Assembly (NCBI GenBank): GCA_002753225.1
Contig: PDZS01000045.1
Coordinates: 1 to 36,792 of the forward strand
Source of the DNA: Deltaproteobacteria bacterium YD0425bin51
GTDB taxonomy: Bacteria; Desulfobacterota; Desulfobacteria; Desulfobacterales; YD0425bin51
Direction of reading: 5' to 3'
DNA: 36,792 bases
Under the pieces are notes generated by a model. It saw nothing but the letters and a program-made list of their open reading frames with translations, ran no database searches and was not told the origin of the DNA. The position numbers and the translations under genes are program-made. This document shows positions 16,120 to 25,609 of this stretch, piece by piece (the stretch's first letter is position 1; each line of letters begins with the position of its first letter).

Positions 16120-17829
16120 ATGATAATATCATTCAAAAAATATAAAATAAAGGATAAACTATTCAAGACTATCCCATTATGGCTAATAGTAGGAGCTATG
16201 ATTGTCCTATTTCCTATTTTTACTTTTATAACTATTGAAAATCTTAATATTCAAAAAAAACATAATACAAAGATTCTCCTTGAAAAAGGAACAGCATTGA
16301 TAAGATCTTTTGAAGCAGGCACAAGAACTGGTATGATGGGTATGGAATGGAATATAAGGCAACTTCAGAGACTACTTACAGAAATGGCAAAACAGCCTGA
16401 CATTGTTTATTTACTGTTGACTAATATAGATGGGAAAATTATAGCCCACGATCAGATAGATAAAATAGGAACTTTATATGCTAATGATTTAGACCTTAAA
16501 AGCATATCAAACTCTAATGACCTTAACTGGCGTGAAATAAAAGAATTGGAAGGGAATAAGGTTTTTGAAGTTTTTAGAAAATTTTCACCCAATAGTATTC
16601 CAAAAAGCCTACGACATAGAGGAATACAAATGCATCAACAGTTTATGAGTCAATTTTATAATTTATATGAAGCTCCTCATATTATATTTGTTGGCTTAGA
16701 TATGGAGCAGGCTGAAAAAGCCATAGCTAAAGATACTAGGCATACTTTAATAATGGGAATAATTCTTTTAGCCCTTGGATTTAGCGGTATCACCCTCCTT
16801 TTTTTGCTTCAAAACTATAAATCAATAAAGGCTTTTTCTGACCATTTGATTGAAAATATGCCAATAGGACTTATAGCTACTCATAACGAAAAGATAATAG
16901 CCATAAATAAAGCTTCAGAATCTATTCTTGGAATTTCAATAAACTCTTTTGACAAAATTCCAAATGTTCTATTAGAACAAATTAAAATGATAAGTCATGA
17001 AAAAAGCATTATCGAAAATGAAATAGAATGCAATATAATAGACAACAAAGTCATTCCTTTAGAGGTAATAGTTAGTCGCATGATTGATGTTAATATTATA
17101 TTATTTAGAGATCTTACAGAAGTTCATAGCCTTAGAAAAGAGATAACAAGAACTCAAAGATTAGCAATGGTTGGAAGTTTGGCAGCAGGTGTCGCGCATG
17201 AAGTTAGAAATCCCCTAAGCTCCATTAAGGGGTTTGCCACTTATTTTAAAGAAAAATATAAAGAGGTAAATGAAGATCAGAAAATAGCAAACATTATGAT
17301 AAATGAAGTTGAAAGATTAAATAGAGTTGTGGGGCAGCTTTTAGAACTATCAAAACCAATAACGATTTCAAATAATAGGGTTAAAATTAAATCTTTTGTT
17401 GAATCTTCCTTAAAGCTTATTGAAAATAAAGCACAAAAAATTAATATTAAGATAAATATAGATAGCAGTATAGAATATGCTGTCTTTGATCCAGATAAGT
17501 TAAATCAAATTTTATTAAACCTCTATCTAAATGCTATTGAAGCTATGAAAGGTTTTGGAGAACTTACAGTAAATGTTTTGTATGATCTTCAAAAAAAATG
17601 GCTAAAATTCAAGGTGTCAGATACTGGAGCAGGGATTTCTCAAAATAATCTTCCCCATATTTTTGATCCTTATTTTACAACAAAATCAACAGGAACAGGT
17701 CTTGGACTTACTATAGTCCATAATATTATTTCTGCAATAGGAGGGAAGATAGAAGTTGAAAGCACCCCTTCATCTGGAACAAGTATAACTATTTTTTATC
17801 CTTTAATTATAATGGAACATTTAAAATGA
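16120..17829 (+). CDS. Membrane-bound sensor histidine kinase (orphan)
   Basis: The product has 569 residues from the ATG at 16120; a TTG two codons earlier is an alternative. A first membrane helix (PLWLIVGAMIVLFPIFTFIT, about residues 20-40) and a second at about 210-230 (TLIMGIILLALGFSGITLLF) enclose a periplasmic sensing domain. A PAS-like segment (ENMPIGLIATHNEKIIAINK) follows. The HisKA domain carries the phospho-acceptor His360 in LAAGVAHEVRNPLSSIKGF. The ATPase domain shows N box LLNLYLNAIEAM, G1 DTGAGIS, F box FDPYFTTK and G2 GTGLGLTIV. It is similar to NtrB/ZraS-type kinases that pair with sigma54 activators, but no response regulator lies in the window. It overlaps the next gene by four bases. 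Confidence 0.88.
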   Translation: MIISFKKYKIKDKLFKTIPLWLIVGAMIVLFPIFTFITIENLNIQKKHNTKILLEKGTALIRSFEAGTRTGMMGMEWNIRQLQRLLTEMAKQPDIVYLLLTNIDGKIIAHDQIDKIGTLYANDLDLKSISNSNDLNWREIKELEGNKVFEVFRKFSPNSIPKSLRHRGIQMHQQFMSQFYNLYEAPHIIFVGLDMEQAEKAIAKDTRHTLIMGIILLALGFSGITLLFLLQNYKSIKAFSDHLIENMPIGLIATHNEKIIAINKASESILGISINSFDKIPNVLLEQIKMISHEKSIIENEIECNIIDNKVIPLEVIVSRMIDVNIILFRDLTEVHSLRKEITRTQRLAMVGSLAAGVAHEVRNPLSSIKGFATYFKEKYKEVNEDQKIANIMINEVERLNRVVGQLLELSKPITISNNRVKIKSFVESSLKLIENKAQKINIKINIDSSIEYAVFDPDKLNQILLNLYLNAIEAMKGFGELTVNVLYDLQKKWLKFKVSDTGAGISQNNLPHIFDPYFTTKSTGTGLGLTIVHNIISAIGGKIEVESTPSSGTSITIFYPLIIMEHLK

Positions 17830-18413
17830 AAGACAAAATAATACTTATAGGAGGCGGAGGCCATTGTAAATCTTGCATAGATGTCATAGAAGAAGAAAAC
17901 AAGTTTGAAATTATAGGAATAATTGATACTTTAGAAAAAGTAGGTAAATATTTACTAAACTATCCGATAATAGGGACAGATGAAGATATATTAAACTACA
18001 GTAAAATTGTTTCTTGTTTTTTAATCACAGTAGGCCAAATCAAGACTCCTGAAAAAAGAATGAAATTATATGTAAATCTAAAAGATTTAGGTTTTAAACC
18101 TGCAATAGTAATCTCTTCTCATTCTTATGTATCAAAACATTCTAAAATTGGAGAAGGAACTATTATCATGCACGGTGCAACAATTAATGCAGGCGCTCAA
18201 ATAGGATCTAACTGTATTATAAATTCCCACGCTCTTATTGAACATGATGCCATAATTGAATCTCATTGCCATATTTCAACAGGAGCTGTTATAAATGGGG
18301 ATGCTTATATTGGAACAGGTACTTTTATAGGAAGCCAAGCTATGATTAGAGAAGGGCTTAAAATTCCTGATTATTCTGTCATCATAGGAGGTGCTGCTGT
18401 TTTTAAAATTTAA
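17826..18413 (+). CDS. Sugar O-acyltransferase of the NeuD/PglD family
   Basis: This 195-residue cytoplasmic protein has an N-terminal Rossmann-like domain beginning with KDKIILIGGGGHCKSCIDVI, which binds the UDP- or CMP-sugar. The second half is a left-handed beta-helix of hexapeptide repeats: KHSKIGEGTIIMHGATINAG, AQIGSNCIINSHALIEHDAI and the catalytic-type histidine HDA. Such enzymes transfer acetyl groups from acetyl-CoA to amino sugars used in surface glycans. No sugar-nucleotide genes are nearby, so the donor sugar is unknown. The ATG overlaps the TGA of the histidine kinase, so the two are translationally coupled, an odd pairing. Confidence 0.84.
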   Translation: MKDKIILIGGGGHCKSCIDVIEEENKFEIIGIIDTLEKVGKYLLNYPIIGTDEDILNYSKIVSCFLITVGQIKTPEKRMKLYVNLKDLGFKPAIVISSHSYVSKHSKIGEGTIIMHGATINAGAQIGSNCIINSHALIEHDAIIESHCHISTGAVINGDAYIGTGTFIGSQAMIREGLKIPDYSVIIGGAAVFKI

Positions 18414-18477
18414 CTGCTTGCATTTGTAAATCATTACTTGTATATCTTTAACAAAATAAAAAACTAGGAGGATTATT

Positions 18478-18888
18478 ATGAATTACAAAAAATTATTACT
18501 TATTAGTTTAATTCTTATTACTTCTTCTTATCTATCCTATGCATCTTCTTCTTCTAAGTCCTTCCCTAAACCGGGGAAGTGGGAAGTTTCAACAGATTTC
18601 GGTACATTTAATTTTACAGTAAATTCTAAAAGCGATCATGTTGAAAATGTGGGATTTAAATTATCTAAATTTAAATGCGGATATGTTGAAATAACTGGCG
18701 GTGTTTCCATGAAGAGCAAAGAATTTTGGCCTATAAAAGATAGCGAGTTCACAAGCAGACTTAATTTAAAAGTTTATAAAATCACTATAAATGGCAAATT
18801 TGATGAAACAGGAGAACATGCATCAGGAACATGGGAAATTTATTCAGGAGGCCAAGTGTGCAAAGGGGAATGGGAATCAAAAATATAG
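18478..18888 (+). CDS. Small secreted protein of unknown function
   Basis: The product has 136 residues. A signal peptide covers residues 1 to about 23 (KLLLISLILITSSYLSYA). The mature part is Ser/Lys/Thr-rich with two cysteines (FKCGYVEIT and GGQVCKGEW) and beta-type patterning, including SGTWEIYSGG near the end. I do not recognise the family. The mature domain could be a beta-sandwich stabilised by a disulfide. ATG with TAGGAGG upstream. It is separated from the acyltransferase by 64 bases and followed by a perfect palindrome at 18895, which probably ends the transcript. Confidence 0.72.
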   Translation: MNYKKLLLISLILITSSYLSYASSSSKSFPKPGKWEVSTDFGTFNFTVNSKSDHVENVGFKLSKFKCGYVEITGGVSMKSKEFWPIKDSEFTSRLNLKVYKITINGKFDETGEHASGTWEIYSGGQVCKGEWESKI

Positions 18889-18894
18889 AGTATA

Positions 18895-18920
18895 ATCTAC
18901 TTCCTTTAAAGGAAGTAGAT
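18895..18920. repeat. Perfect 26-base palindrome between converging genes
   Basis: The 13-base arm ATCTACTTCCTTT is followed directly by its exact reverse complement. It lies 6 bases after the stop of the + strand gene and 8 bases before the stop of the converging pump gene. Neither side has a T-run, so it may act as a transcript-end stabiliser or weak bidirectional terminator. Confidence 0.8.
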
Positions 18921-18928
18921 ATTTAACC

Positions 18929-21900
18929 TCATTTAATATTTTCCCATTTTTTATCTAAAAAATAAAGTATAGGTACTGCCATTCTTGAAAAGAAAAGAGA
19001 CGCAACTTCTCCTGCCATAAGAGATATGGCAAGTCCCTGAAATATTGGATCAAATAAAATAACTGAAGCTCCCACAATAACAGCAGCAGCAGTTAACATC
19101 ATGGGGCGAAAACGAACTGCTCCAGCGTCAATTACAGCCAAATCAAGGGGCATTCCTTCTTTTAGCCTCAGCTCTATAAAATCAACCAGAATGATAGAAT
19201 TTCTAACAACAACCCCAGCTCCAGCTATAAAACCTATCATTGAAGTTGCTGTAAAGAAAGCATTCATTGCCATATGAGCAGGTAAAATTCCAATTAGAGA
19301 AAAAGGTATAGCTGTCATTATTACAAACGGAGTTGAAAAAGATTGGAACCAGCCTACAACCAAAACAAATATTAAAACTAAAACAATAGCAAAAGCAAGT
19401 CCCAAATCTCTAAATACTTCGTAAGTAATATGCCATTCACCGTCCCATTTCATCGAAATCTTTTTTTCGCTTTCAGGTAGTTTTGCTGTGTATTGTTCAA
19501 TATTGTAACCTTCAGGAAGTTTTAAGGATTTAATTTTTTTACTCATTTCTAAAATAGCGTAAACTGGGCTTTCCTTTTCGCCTGCTACATCCCCTATTAC
19601 GTAAACAACAGGCATGAGATTTTTATGGTATATACTTTTATCTATTTCAGATTTTTTTACTTTAATAAGAGAAGATATAGGTACAAGATTCCCATCTTGG
19701 CTTGAAATTTTTATTCGTTCAAGTTGTTCGATACTGGAGCGCGTTTCAACTAAAAATCTAAGAACAATTGGAATATCTTCTTTTGATTCTTCTTTATGAA
19801 GAAGCCCTACCTGCCTACCATTAAGACTAAGCTCTAAAATACTGCTAATTTGAGCAACGTTTATCCCATGCAATGATGCCTTTTCTTTATCAACTTCCAT
19901 AATATATCTTGTTTGATTATCTTCCATATATATATCAATATCAACTACACCTGGAGTTTCTTTAAATATATCACGAATTTTGTTTGCAAATTCTTTTTGC
20001 TTCAAATAATTAGGCCCATATACTTCAGCAACAATTGTTGATAAAACAGGAGGTCCTGGAGGAACTTCAGCAACTTTTACTCGTGCATCATATCGATCCG
20101 CAATAGCTTTTAAATGAGGTCTTACACGTTTTGCTATATCATGGCTCTGATCTTTTCTTTTACCTTTTTCAACTAAATTTACCTGAATATCTGCCATGTT
20201 ATTCCCTTGTCTCAGATAATAGTGTCTGACAAGCCCGTTAAAATTAAAAGGTCCTGATGTTCCTATATATATTTCATAATCTGTAACTTCCGGAACAGTA
20301 CTTAAATATTTTCCCATTTCTAAAGTTGCTGCTGATGTTTGTTCAAGAGTTGCGCTATTTGGCATATCAATAATTACCTGAAACTCGCTCTTATTATCAA
20401 ATGGAAGCATTTTTACATGGACTAATCCAAAAGCTATAAGAGAGCAGGATAATAATAAAAGAACTCCAATTCCTAGCAAAAAAAGAATTCCTAACAATTT
20501 ATTATGAAGAAGTTTACCCATGACATTTCGGTAAAGCTTAGTAAAAAAATCGTCTTTTTGATTTTCATCATAATGAGATTTTTCAGGGTTTATAAGCCTA
20601 ACTGAAGCCCAAGGTGTTACAATAAAAGCAACCAGAAGAGAAAAAATCATGGCACATGATGCACCAACTGGGATTGGCCTCATGTAAGGTCCCATAAGCC
20701 CACCTACAAATGCCATAGGAATTATTGCTGCAATAACAGCGAGCGTTGCTAAAATCGTAGGATTTCCAACTTCATCGACTGCTTCAATGGCAATATCGAA
20801 TTTAGAACGGTTTACGTTTTCTTTAAGTCTAAAATGTCTTACAATATTTTCTACAACAACAATAGCGTCATCAACTAAAATACCTATGGAAAATATAAGG
20901 GCAAAAAGCGTGATTCTATTTAAGGTGTATCCATAAAGGAAAAAAACAGCAAGGGTTAAAGCAAGTGTCACTGGAATTGCAAAAGCAACTATTCCTGATT
21001 CCCTAAAACCTAATGTGAAGAAAATTAGAATTATAACAGAAACAATTGCTATAAACATATGAAGTAGGAGTTCATCTGATTTCTCTTTAGCAGTTTCACC
21101 ATAATTTCTAGTAACTTCTACGTTTATGTTGCTTGGGATAACAGTTCCCTTTATATTTTCAATCCTTTTTAAGACATTATTTGCAACAGTGATTGCATTT
21201 GTACCTTTTCTTTTTGCAACAGTAAGGGTTACTGCTGTAGATATATTTTTTTCATTACCAGATGGTCCCATACCAAAGAAAACATATTGGTCTGGATCGC
21301 TAAAAGTATCTTTTATTTCAGAAATATCTCTAAGATAAACTGGTCTTCCACTATGAACGCTTATTACAACATTTTTTACATCTTCTGTATTTTTAAGAAA
21401 ACCTCCTATATGAACTAAGATTTGACCTTTTATAGAACGATATGTGCCTGCGGAAACTTCTTGATTTGAAGCAGAAAGCATTGAAGCTACTTTCTCTGGA
21501 TCAAGATTGAAACCTGCCATTTTAACTGGATCAAGCCTTACTTCTACTTGATTTTTTTCTCCTCCTATTAAATTTGTTATAGAAATATTTGGCTCACGTT
21601 TTATCGCATCTTCAACTTCTGCTGCAACTTGTCGTAAAGTATAAGAATCAACATCTTTTCCCCAAAAAGTCAAAGCAAGAATAGGTACGTCATCTATATA
21701 TTTTGGTTTTATAAGGGGAGGAGTTACTGCCCATGGGATCCTGTCAAAATTTGATGTAAGCTTTGATTGGAGTCTAACTATTGATTTTTCTTCATCTTGA
21801 CCAACAAAGAAGCGTACTATTGCAATAGACATTCCAGGAGATGATATTGAATAAACATATTCAACACCAGGTATTTCCCATAAAAGTTTTTCCATAGGTT

Positions 21901-22114
21901 TTGTTACCCGTTCTTCAACTTCTTTGGAACTAGCTCCCGGCATTTTAACAAATATGTCAATCATTGGTACGATTATCTGAGGCTCTTCTTCTCGAGGAAG
22001 AGCTATAACAGAAGCAATACCAAGAAGAATTGATGTGATTATAATAAGAGGTGTTAATTTTGATTCAATAAAAAAATGTGCAAGTTTTCCACTAGGTCCA
22101 ATCTTCATACTCAT
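18929..22114 (-). CDS. RND-family efflux pump, inner-membrane permease
   Basis: This is a full-length 1061-residue AcrB/CusA-superfamily pump that uses proton flow to expel compounds through a TolC channel. Twelve membrane segments are expected, with two large periplasmic loops. The first starts at LTPLIIITSILLGIASVIAL. The proton-relay Asp pair is in LIFSIGILVDDAIVVVENI in the fourth segment. The second half repeats the pattern, ending with MIGFIAGAGVVVRNSIILVD. The periplasmic entry VKMPGASSKEVEERVTKPME is typical of the family. Absence of an obvious metal-binding methionine cluster argues against a Cu/Ag pump, so drug, solvent or lipid-type substrates are more likely. The ATG overlaps the adaptor stop by four bases. 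Confidence 0.93.
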   Translation of the reverse strand: MSMKIGPSGKLAHFFIESKLTPLIIITSILLGIASVIALPREEEPQIIVPMIDIFVKMPGASSKEVEERVTKPMEKLLWEIPGVEYVYSISSPGMSIAIVRFFVGQDEEKSIVRLQSKLTSNFDRIPWAVTPPLIKPKYIDDVPILALTFWGKDVDSYTLRQVAAEVEDAIKREPNISITNLIGGEKNQVEVRLDPVKMAGFNLDPEKVASMLSASNQEVSAGTYRSIKGQILVHIGGFLKNTEDVKNVVISVHSGRPVYLRDISEIKDTFSDPDQYVFFGMGPSGNEKNISTAVTLTVAKRKGTNAITVANNVLKRIENIKGTVIPSNINVEVTRNYGETAKEKSDELLLHMFIAIVSVIILIFFTLGFRESGIVAFAIPVTLALTLAVFFLYGYTLNRITLFALIFSIGILVDDAIVVVENIVRHFRLKENVNRSKFDIAIEAVDEVGNPTILATLAVIAAIIPMAFVGGLMGPYMRPIPVGASCAMIFSLLVAFIVTPWASVRLINPEKSHYDENQKDDFFTKLYRNVMGKLLHNKLLGILFLLGIGVLLLLSCSLIAFGLVHVKMLPFDNKSEFQVIIDMPNSATLEQTSAATLEMGKYLSTVPEVTDYEIYIGTSGPFNFNGLVRHYYLRQGNNMADIQVNLVEKGKRKDQSHDIAKRVRPHLKAIADRYDARVKVAEVPPGPPVLSTIVAEVYGPNYLKQKEFANKIRDIFKETPGVVDIDIYMEDNQTRYIMEVDKEKASLHGINVAQISSILELSLNGRQVGLLHKEESKEDIPIVLRFLVETRSSIEQLERIKISSQDGNLVPISSLIKVKKSEIDKSIYHKNLMPVVYVIGDVAGEKESPVYAILEMSKKIKSLKLPEGYNIEQYTAKLPESEKKISMKWDGEWHITYEVFRDLGLAFAIVLVLIFVLVVGWFQSFSTPFVIMTAIPFSLIGILPAHMAMNAFFTATSMIGFIAGAGVVVRNSIILVDFIELRLKEGMPLDLAVIDAGAVRFRPMMLTAAAVIVGASVILFDPIFQGLAISLMAGEVASLFFSRMAVPILYFLDKKWENIK

Positions 22115-23277
22115 TTAACAACCTCCAATGAAGAACCATCTGTTAAACCTGGTAAAATTTGAGGTACAAACTTTTCTCCTTCATTTAATCCTGAAATAAC
22201 TTCTATAAAGCCGCCTATATTTTTCCCAGTTCTAATAAGGCGAAAATGAGCAATATTATTATCATCAACAACATAAATACCACTGAGTTGGCCTTGAGTA
22301 CTTACAGCGTTAGATGGTATTAAAAGCATTTTATCTTCTCCTGTGGGCAATTCTACTCTGGCAAACATACCTGATCTCAAGTTATTTATATACGGCAAAG
22401 AAAGCTTAATTAGAAATGATCTGCTCTTTACATCTGAAAGAGGTACAATTGTTTGAACAGTTCCTTCTATCTGGTCAGTTTGAAGAGCAGAAATTGTTAC
22501 TTTAAGATTTTGATTCAGCTTTATAGAATTAATATAATTTTCTGGAATAATAAATTCACCGCGATATAATCTTTCTCTCTCAATTGTTAAAATAGGCGTA
22601 CCTGGATTTGCTAAACTTCCTTCTTCAATCAGTTTAGAAGTTACAATTCCATCATATGGCGCATAAATTTCTGTATCTTTTTGATTAGCTTTTGCTATCT
22701 GAACAGAGGCTTCTGATTGTTTGATTTTACTGCTTAAAGCTTCTACCATAGCTTCTGCCTGCTTTAATGCAGCCTCTGCAGAATAGTATTTTGCTTCAAC
22801 TTCTTCAAATTCCTGTTTTGTTATTGAATGTTCTTTTATAAGAGTTTTATAACGTTCATAAGTTGAACGGCTAAGGCTTGCATTTGCTGCTGCTGCTTTT
22901 TGAGCAGATATATAAGCCTCTTTTGATTTTTTAGCTTCAGCTACATTTGCCTCTGCTTGTGCAAGTCCTTCCTTAATCTGATCTGAGGTAATAACAGCAA
23001 GTAACTCTCCTTTTTTCACAATATTTCCTTCAGATACTTTTATGCTTTGTACAATCCCCATTATTTTGCTTGATAAGGTGCTTGCAGTTTGAGCTTGAAT
23101 AGTCCCAACCGCCTCATATACAGAAGGATTTTTTGTTATTTTTGCTATATCAACTTGAGCTTTTATATTAGAAGATTCTTTTGAAGGGGCTTTATGCTCT
23201 TCCTTTTTCCTTTCACAACTAAATAGAAAAAAAATAGATACTAATAATAAAATAAATATAGTATTTTTTTGTGCCAT
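22111..23277 (-). CDS. RND efflux periplasmic adaptor (membrane fusion protein)
   Basis: This 388-residue protein is probably a lipoprotein, with signal TIFILLLVSIFFLFSC at residues 5-20 where the cysteine could be lipidated. The membrane-proximal and lipoyl parts begin with ASTLSSKIMGIVQSIKVSEG. A long alpha-helical hairpin covers about 100-200 (AEANVAEAKKSKEAYISAQK). The beta-barrel follows with YAPYDGIVTSKLIEEG. It bridges the pump and the TolC-like channel. The order channel-adaptor-pump on one transcript, with 14-base and 4-base overlaps or gaps, indicates a single tripartite system. Confidence 0.9.
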   Translation of the reverse strand: MAQKNTIFILLLVSIFFLFSCERKKEEHKAPSKESSNIKAQVDIAKITKNPSVYEAVGTIQAQTASTLSSKIMGIVQSIKVSEGNIVKKGELLAVITSDQIKEGLAQAEANVAEAKKSKEAYISAQKAAAANASLSRSTYERYKTLIKEHSITKQEFEEVEAKYYSAEAALKQAEAMVEALSSKIKQSEASVQIAKANQKDTEIYAPYDGIVTSKLIEEGSLANPGTPILTIERERLYRGEFIIPENYINSIKLNQNLKVTISALQTDQIEGTVQTIVPLSDVKSRSFLIKLSLPYINNLRSGMFARVELPTGEDKMLLIPSNAVSTQGQLSGIYVVDDNNIAHFRLIRTGKNIGGFIEVISGLNEGEKFVPQILPGLTDGSSLEVVK

Positions 23278-23291
23278 AGAACAAACATCCT

Positions 23292-24632
23292 TTATTTAAA
23301 AGTTTCGTTTATACTTCCACAAGCAAGGAAAAGTTTTACAAAAGCTACGTTATAGTCATGAATTGTGGCTAAATTATCAGTTTGGACTTTATGCAATGTC
23401 GATTCTGCATCTAAAAGATCAACTATATTTGAAATTCCTTCTTCATAACGATTTTTTACAATCCGCAAAGCTTCTTCTGCCTCTTTTATCGAATTTTTAG
23501 CTGCACAAACACGTTTATATGCAGATTGAGCTGATAAATAAGCTTGTTTTATTTCGACTAAAATTCCCTGTGTTAGTTCTTTTTTCTTTACTTCAATTTC
23601 ATTAAAAAGTTCTTTTGCTTCTCTTTCTTTTGAAGAAATCCTGTTGCCGGTAAAAAGATTTATTGTCATCATTGCGCCAATGTTATAGTTATTTGCTGAT
23701 CCGCTTAAATCTTTTGTATTTATTTCATAATTTCCAAATAAATTGACATAAGGTAAATGAAGTGCCTTTGCTTTGGAAAATTCTTCTTTTGCGATTTTTA
23801 TTTGGTATTCAATCTGTTTTAGTTCAGCTCTATTTGATAAGCCAATCTCGCTTAACTTTTCTAAAGATTCATTAATAGTTTTTTTAAGCTCAAGCCTTGA
23901 TGTTAATTCAAATGAAGTATCAATTGGAATACCCATTGAAGAATTTAAAACTGATTTAAGGATTTCAATTTGGCTTTCTGTCTGCAAAAAAAGTTGATCC
24001 AAACTACAAATTCTTACATTGGCTCTTAAGAGATCACTTTTTACAGATAGCCCATTTTTAAAACGAGAGTTAACTATTTTTAAATGAGCATTAGAAGTAA
24101 TAATTGCAGATTTCAGGGCAGATAGATTTTCATATGCCAAAAGTAAATTTTCATATGCTATTATTGTATCTGCAATAACTTGTTGTTTGGTTTTTTCAAT
24201 TAATAGAGAAGAAATCTTTTCTCCAAGTTTTGCCTGCCGAACATTATGAAGTGTTTGCCCTGAATCAAAAATGGGTAATGCAACTGATAATGTGCTGTTA
24301 ATATTTTTTGAAGTTTCTGGATCATTTAGTTTTGCTGGATCAAAATCAGTTCCTTGTATATTTTCTTGATTAAGTTTTGTTCCAAAAGCCCACATTGGAT
24401 TTGTAGTCATATTTATTGACTCTGTAATATTAACCTGAGGGTAATATGAAGATTTTGTTTGAGATATTTTTTCATAAGATGCTTTAAGTTGATGGGATGC
24501 TTGAATGATTTTAGGATTTTGTTTAATGGATATTTCTACCGCCTGCTCTATACTAAGTGGATTTGCACTACAAATAATGAAAGATAAAATAATTCCTATA
24601 AATATTAAAAACAACATTTTGATATATTTCAT
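23292..24632 (-). CDS. TolC-like outer-membrane efflux channel
   Basis: The product has 446 residues, the usual TolC-family size. A signal peptide covers residues 1-24 (MLFLIFIGIILSFIICSA). Two repeats of the outer-membrane efflux domain alternate long helices and beta strands: IEQAVEISIKQNPKIIQASH, LKASYEKISQTKSSYYPQVN and, in the second repeat, LFNEIEVKKKELTQGILVEI. Residues KNRYEEGISNIVDLLDAEST are the typical late helix with the conserved Gly/Asp. It forms the exit duct for the downstream adaptor-pump pair. AGGAG-like site before ATG; 76 bases upstream lie the terminator and acsE end. Confidence 0.9.
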   Translation of the reverse strand: MKYIKMLFLIFIGIILSFIICSANPLSIEQAVEISIKQNPKIIQASHQLKASYEKISQTKSSYYPQVNITESINMTTNPMWAFGTKLNQENIQGTDFDPAKLNDPETSKNINSTLSVALPIFDSGQTLHNVRQAKLGEKISSLLIEKTKQQVIADTIIAYENLLLAYENLSALKSAIITSNAHLKIVNSRFKNGLSVKSDLLRANVRICSLDQLFLQTESQIEILKSVLNSSMGIPIDTSFELTSRLELKKTINESLEKLSEIGLSNRAELKQIEYQIKIAKEEFSKAKALHLPYVNLFGNYEINTKDLSGSANNYNIGAMMTINLFTGNRISSKEREAKELFNEIEVKKKELTQGILVEIKQAYLSAQSAYKRVCAAKNSIKEAEEALRIVKNRYEEGISNIVDLLDAESTLHKVQTDNLATIHDYNVAFVKLFLACGSINETFK

Positions 24633-24654
24633 CTTTTAATCTCCATTCATATAA

Positions 24655-24692
24655 AATAAAAAAGCCTCTTATAATATATAAGAGGCTTTTTT
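24655..24692. terminator. Bidirectional-type terminator after acsE
   Basis: GCCTCTTATA (24664-24673) pairs with TATAAGAGGC (24677-24686) across an ATA loop. The minus-strand side continues into TTTTTTATTTT, and the + side into eight T residues. It ends the acs operon before the efflux operon. Confidence 0.9.
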
Positions 24693-24708
24693 TTATTAGT
24701 CAATTGTT

Positions 24709-25587
24709 TTAAATATCAAGCCATGAATCAGAATACAGAGTTCTTCCAAGTATTACGTTTGCTGTTTTTGCATAATCCTGCATTTCTTTTGTTAAGCTTT
24801 TAATTTCAGGAGTATTTCCATCCATTATATCATGAATAAGCTTTACAATATCAGGACGTTTCCCTTTTGCAATTTCAGTAAGCTTCTCATCCAAAGGATC
24901 TGAAATTACTGAATACATGCCGTATCTTTCTAACATGACCATGTAAGTCTGATTTAAAATTGGTCTTAAGTGACTTGGTGGACCATTAGAAATATTAGAA
25001 AGACCGCAAGTGCTTTTTACGCCAGGAGTCATATCAGGAATCATCTTCATAAACTCCATTAAGCATATAAGCTGTGGTTGTTGAATATTTACAGGTGTAA
25101 CAATACCATCAACCCAAATTTTTTCATTTGGGATACCTGCTTCATTTGCAGCATATATAAGCTCAACGCAAAGAGCTGCTCTTTCATTTTCATCTCTAGG
25201 TAACCCTTCTGGACCCCACATGAGAGCTATAAAATCAGCTCCATGCTCGGCAGCAATAGGGATCATCCTCTCATATCGCTCTTTTCTGCACATAATAGAG
25301 TTTATAAGGGGTTTAACTTTGCATACCTTCAAAGCTGCTTCTATTGCATCAATGTTTGAAGTGTCTAATACAAGTGGCAGATCAACAACTTCCTGAACTA
25401 CTTGAACTACCCAAGGCATAAGCTCTTTACCTTCTTTTTTAGCAGGACCAAGATTTATATCAATATAGTCCATACCTTTTGCTTTTTGAAATAAGGCTTC
25501 TTCCTGAATAGGTTTAGGATCACGCTCCTTAAATGCTTTGCCAATCTTTTTTGAAATAACATTTAAACTTTCACCAATCAGTATCAT
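24709..25587 (-). CDS. acsE: Methyltetrahydrofolate:corrinoid/iron-sulfur protein methyltransferase
   Basis: The product has 292 residues from the ATG at 25587, which has GGGAG nearby; an in-frame TTG 25 codons earlier overlaps acsC and is less likely. AcsE moves the methyl group of methyl-tetrahydrofolate to the cobalt of the AcsC/AcsD corrinoid protein. It is a dihydropteroate-synthase-type TIM barrel: ILIGESLNVISKKIGKAF, GMDYIDINLGPAKKEGKELM, LPLVLDTSNIDAIEAAL, KPLINSIMCRKERYE, FIALMWGPEGLP and CGLSNISNGPPSHLRPI, which includes the pterin-binding Asn/Ser region. The order after acsC matches its substrate relationship. Last gene of the acs operon before the terminator. Confidence 0.92.
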   Translation of the reverse strand: MILIGESLNVISKKIGKAFKERDPKPIQEEALFQKAKGMDYIDINLGPAKKEGKELMPWVVQVVQEVVDLPLVLDTSNIDAIEAALKVCKVKPLINSIMCRKERYERMIPIAAEHGADFIALMWGPEGLPRDENERAALCVELIYAANEAGIPNEKIWVDGIVTPVNIQQPQLICLMEFMKMIPDMTPGVKSTCGLSNISNGPPSHLRPILNQTYMVMLERYGMYSVISDPLDEKLTEIAKGKRPDIVKLIHDIMDGNTPEIKSLTKEMQDYAKTANVILGRTLYSDSWLDI

Positions 25588-25609
25588 ATGATTTTCTCCC
25601 TTTTCATTA

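Noticed and set aside
16062..16166. Longer start for the GAF-domain protein, adding hydrophobic residues
   Set aside because: The added segment overlaps the start of the divergent kinase gene and resembles random AT-rich translation, so the downstream ATG was used.
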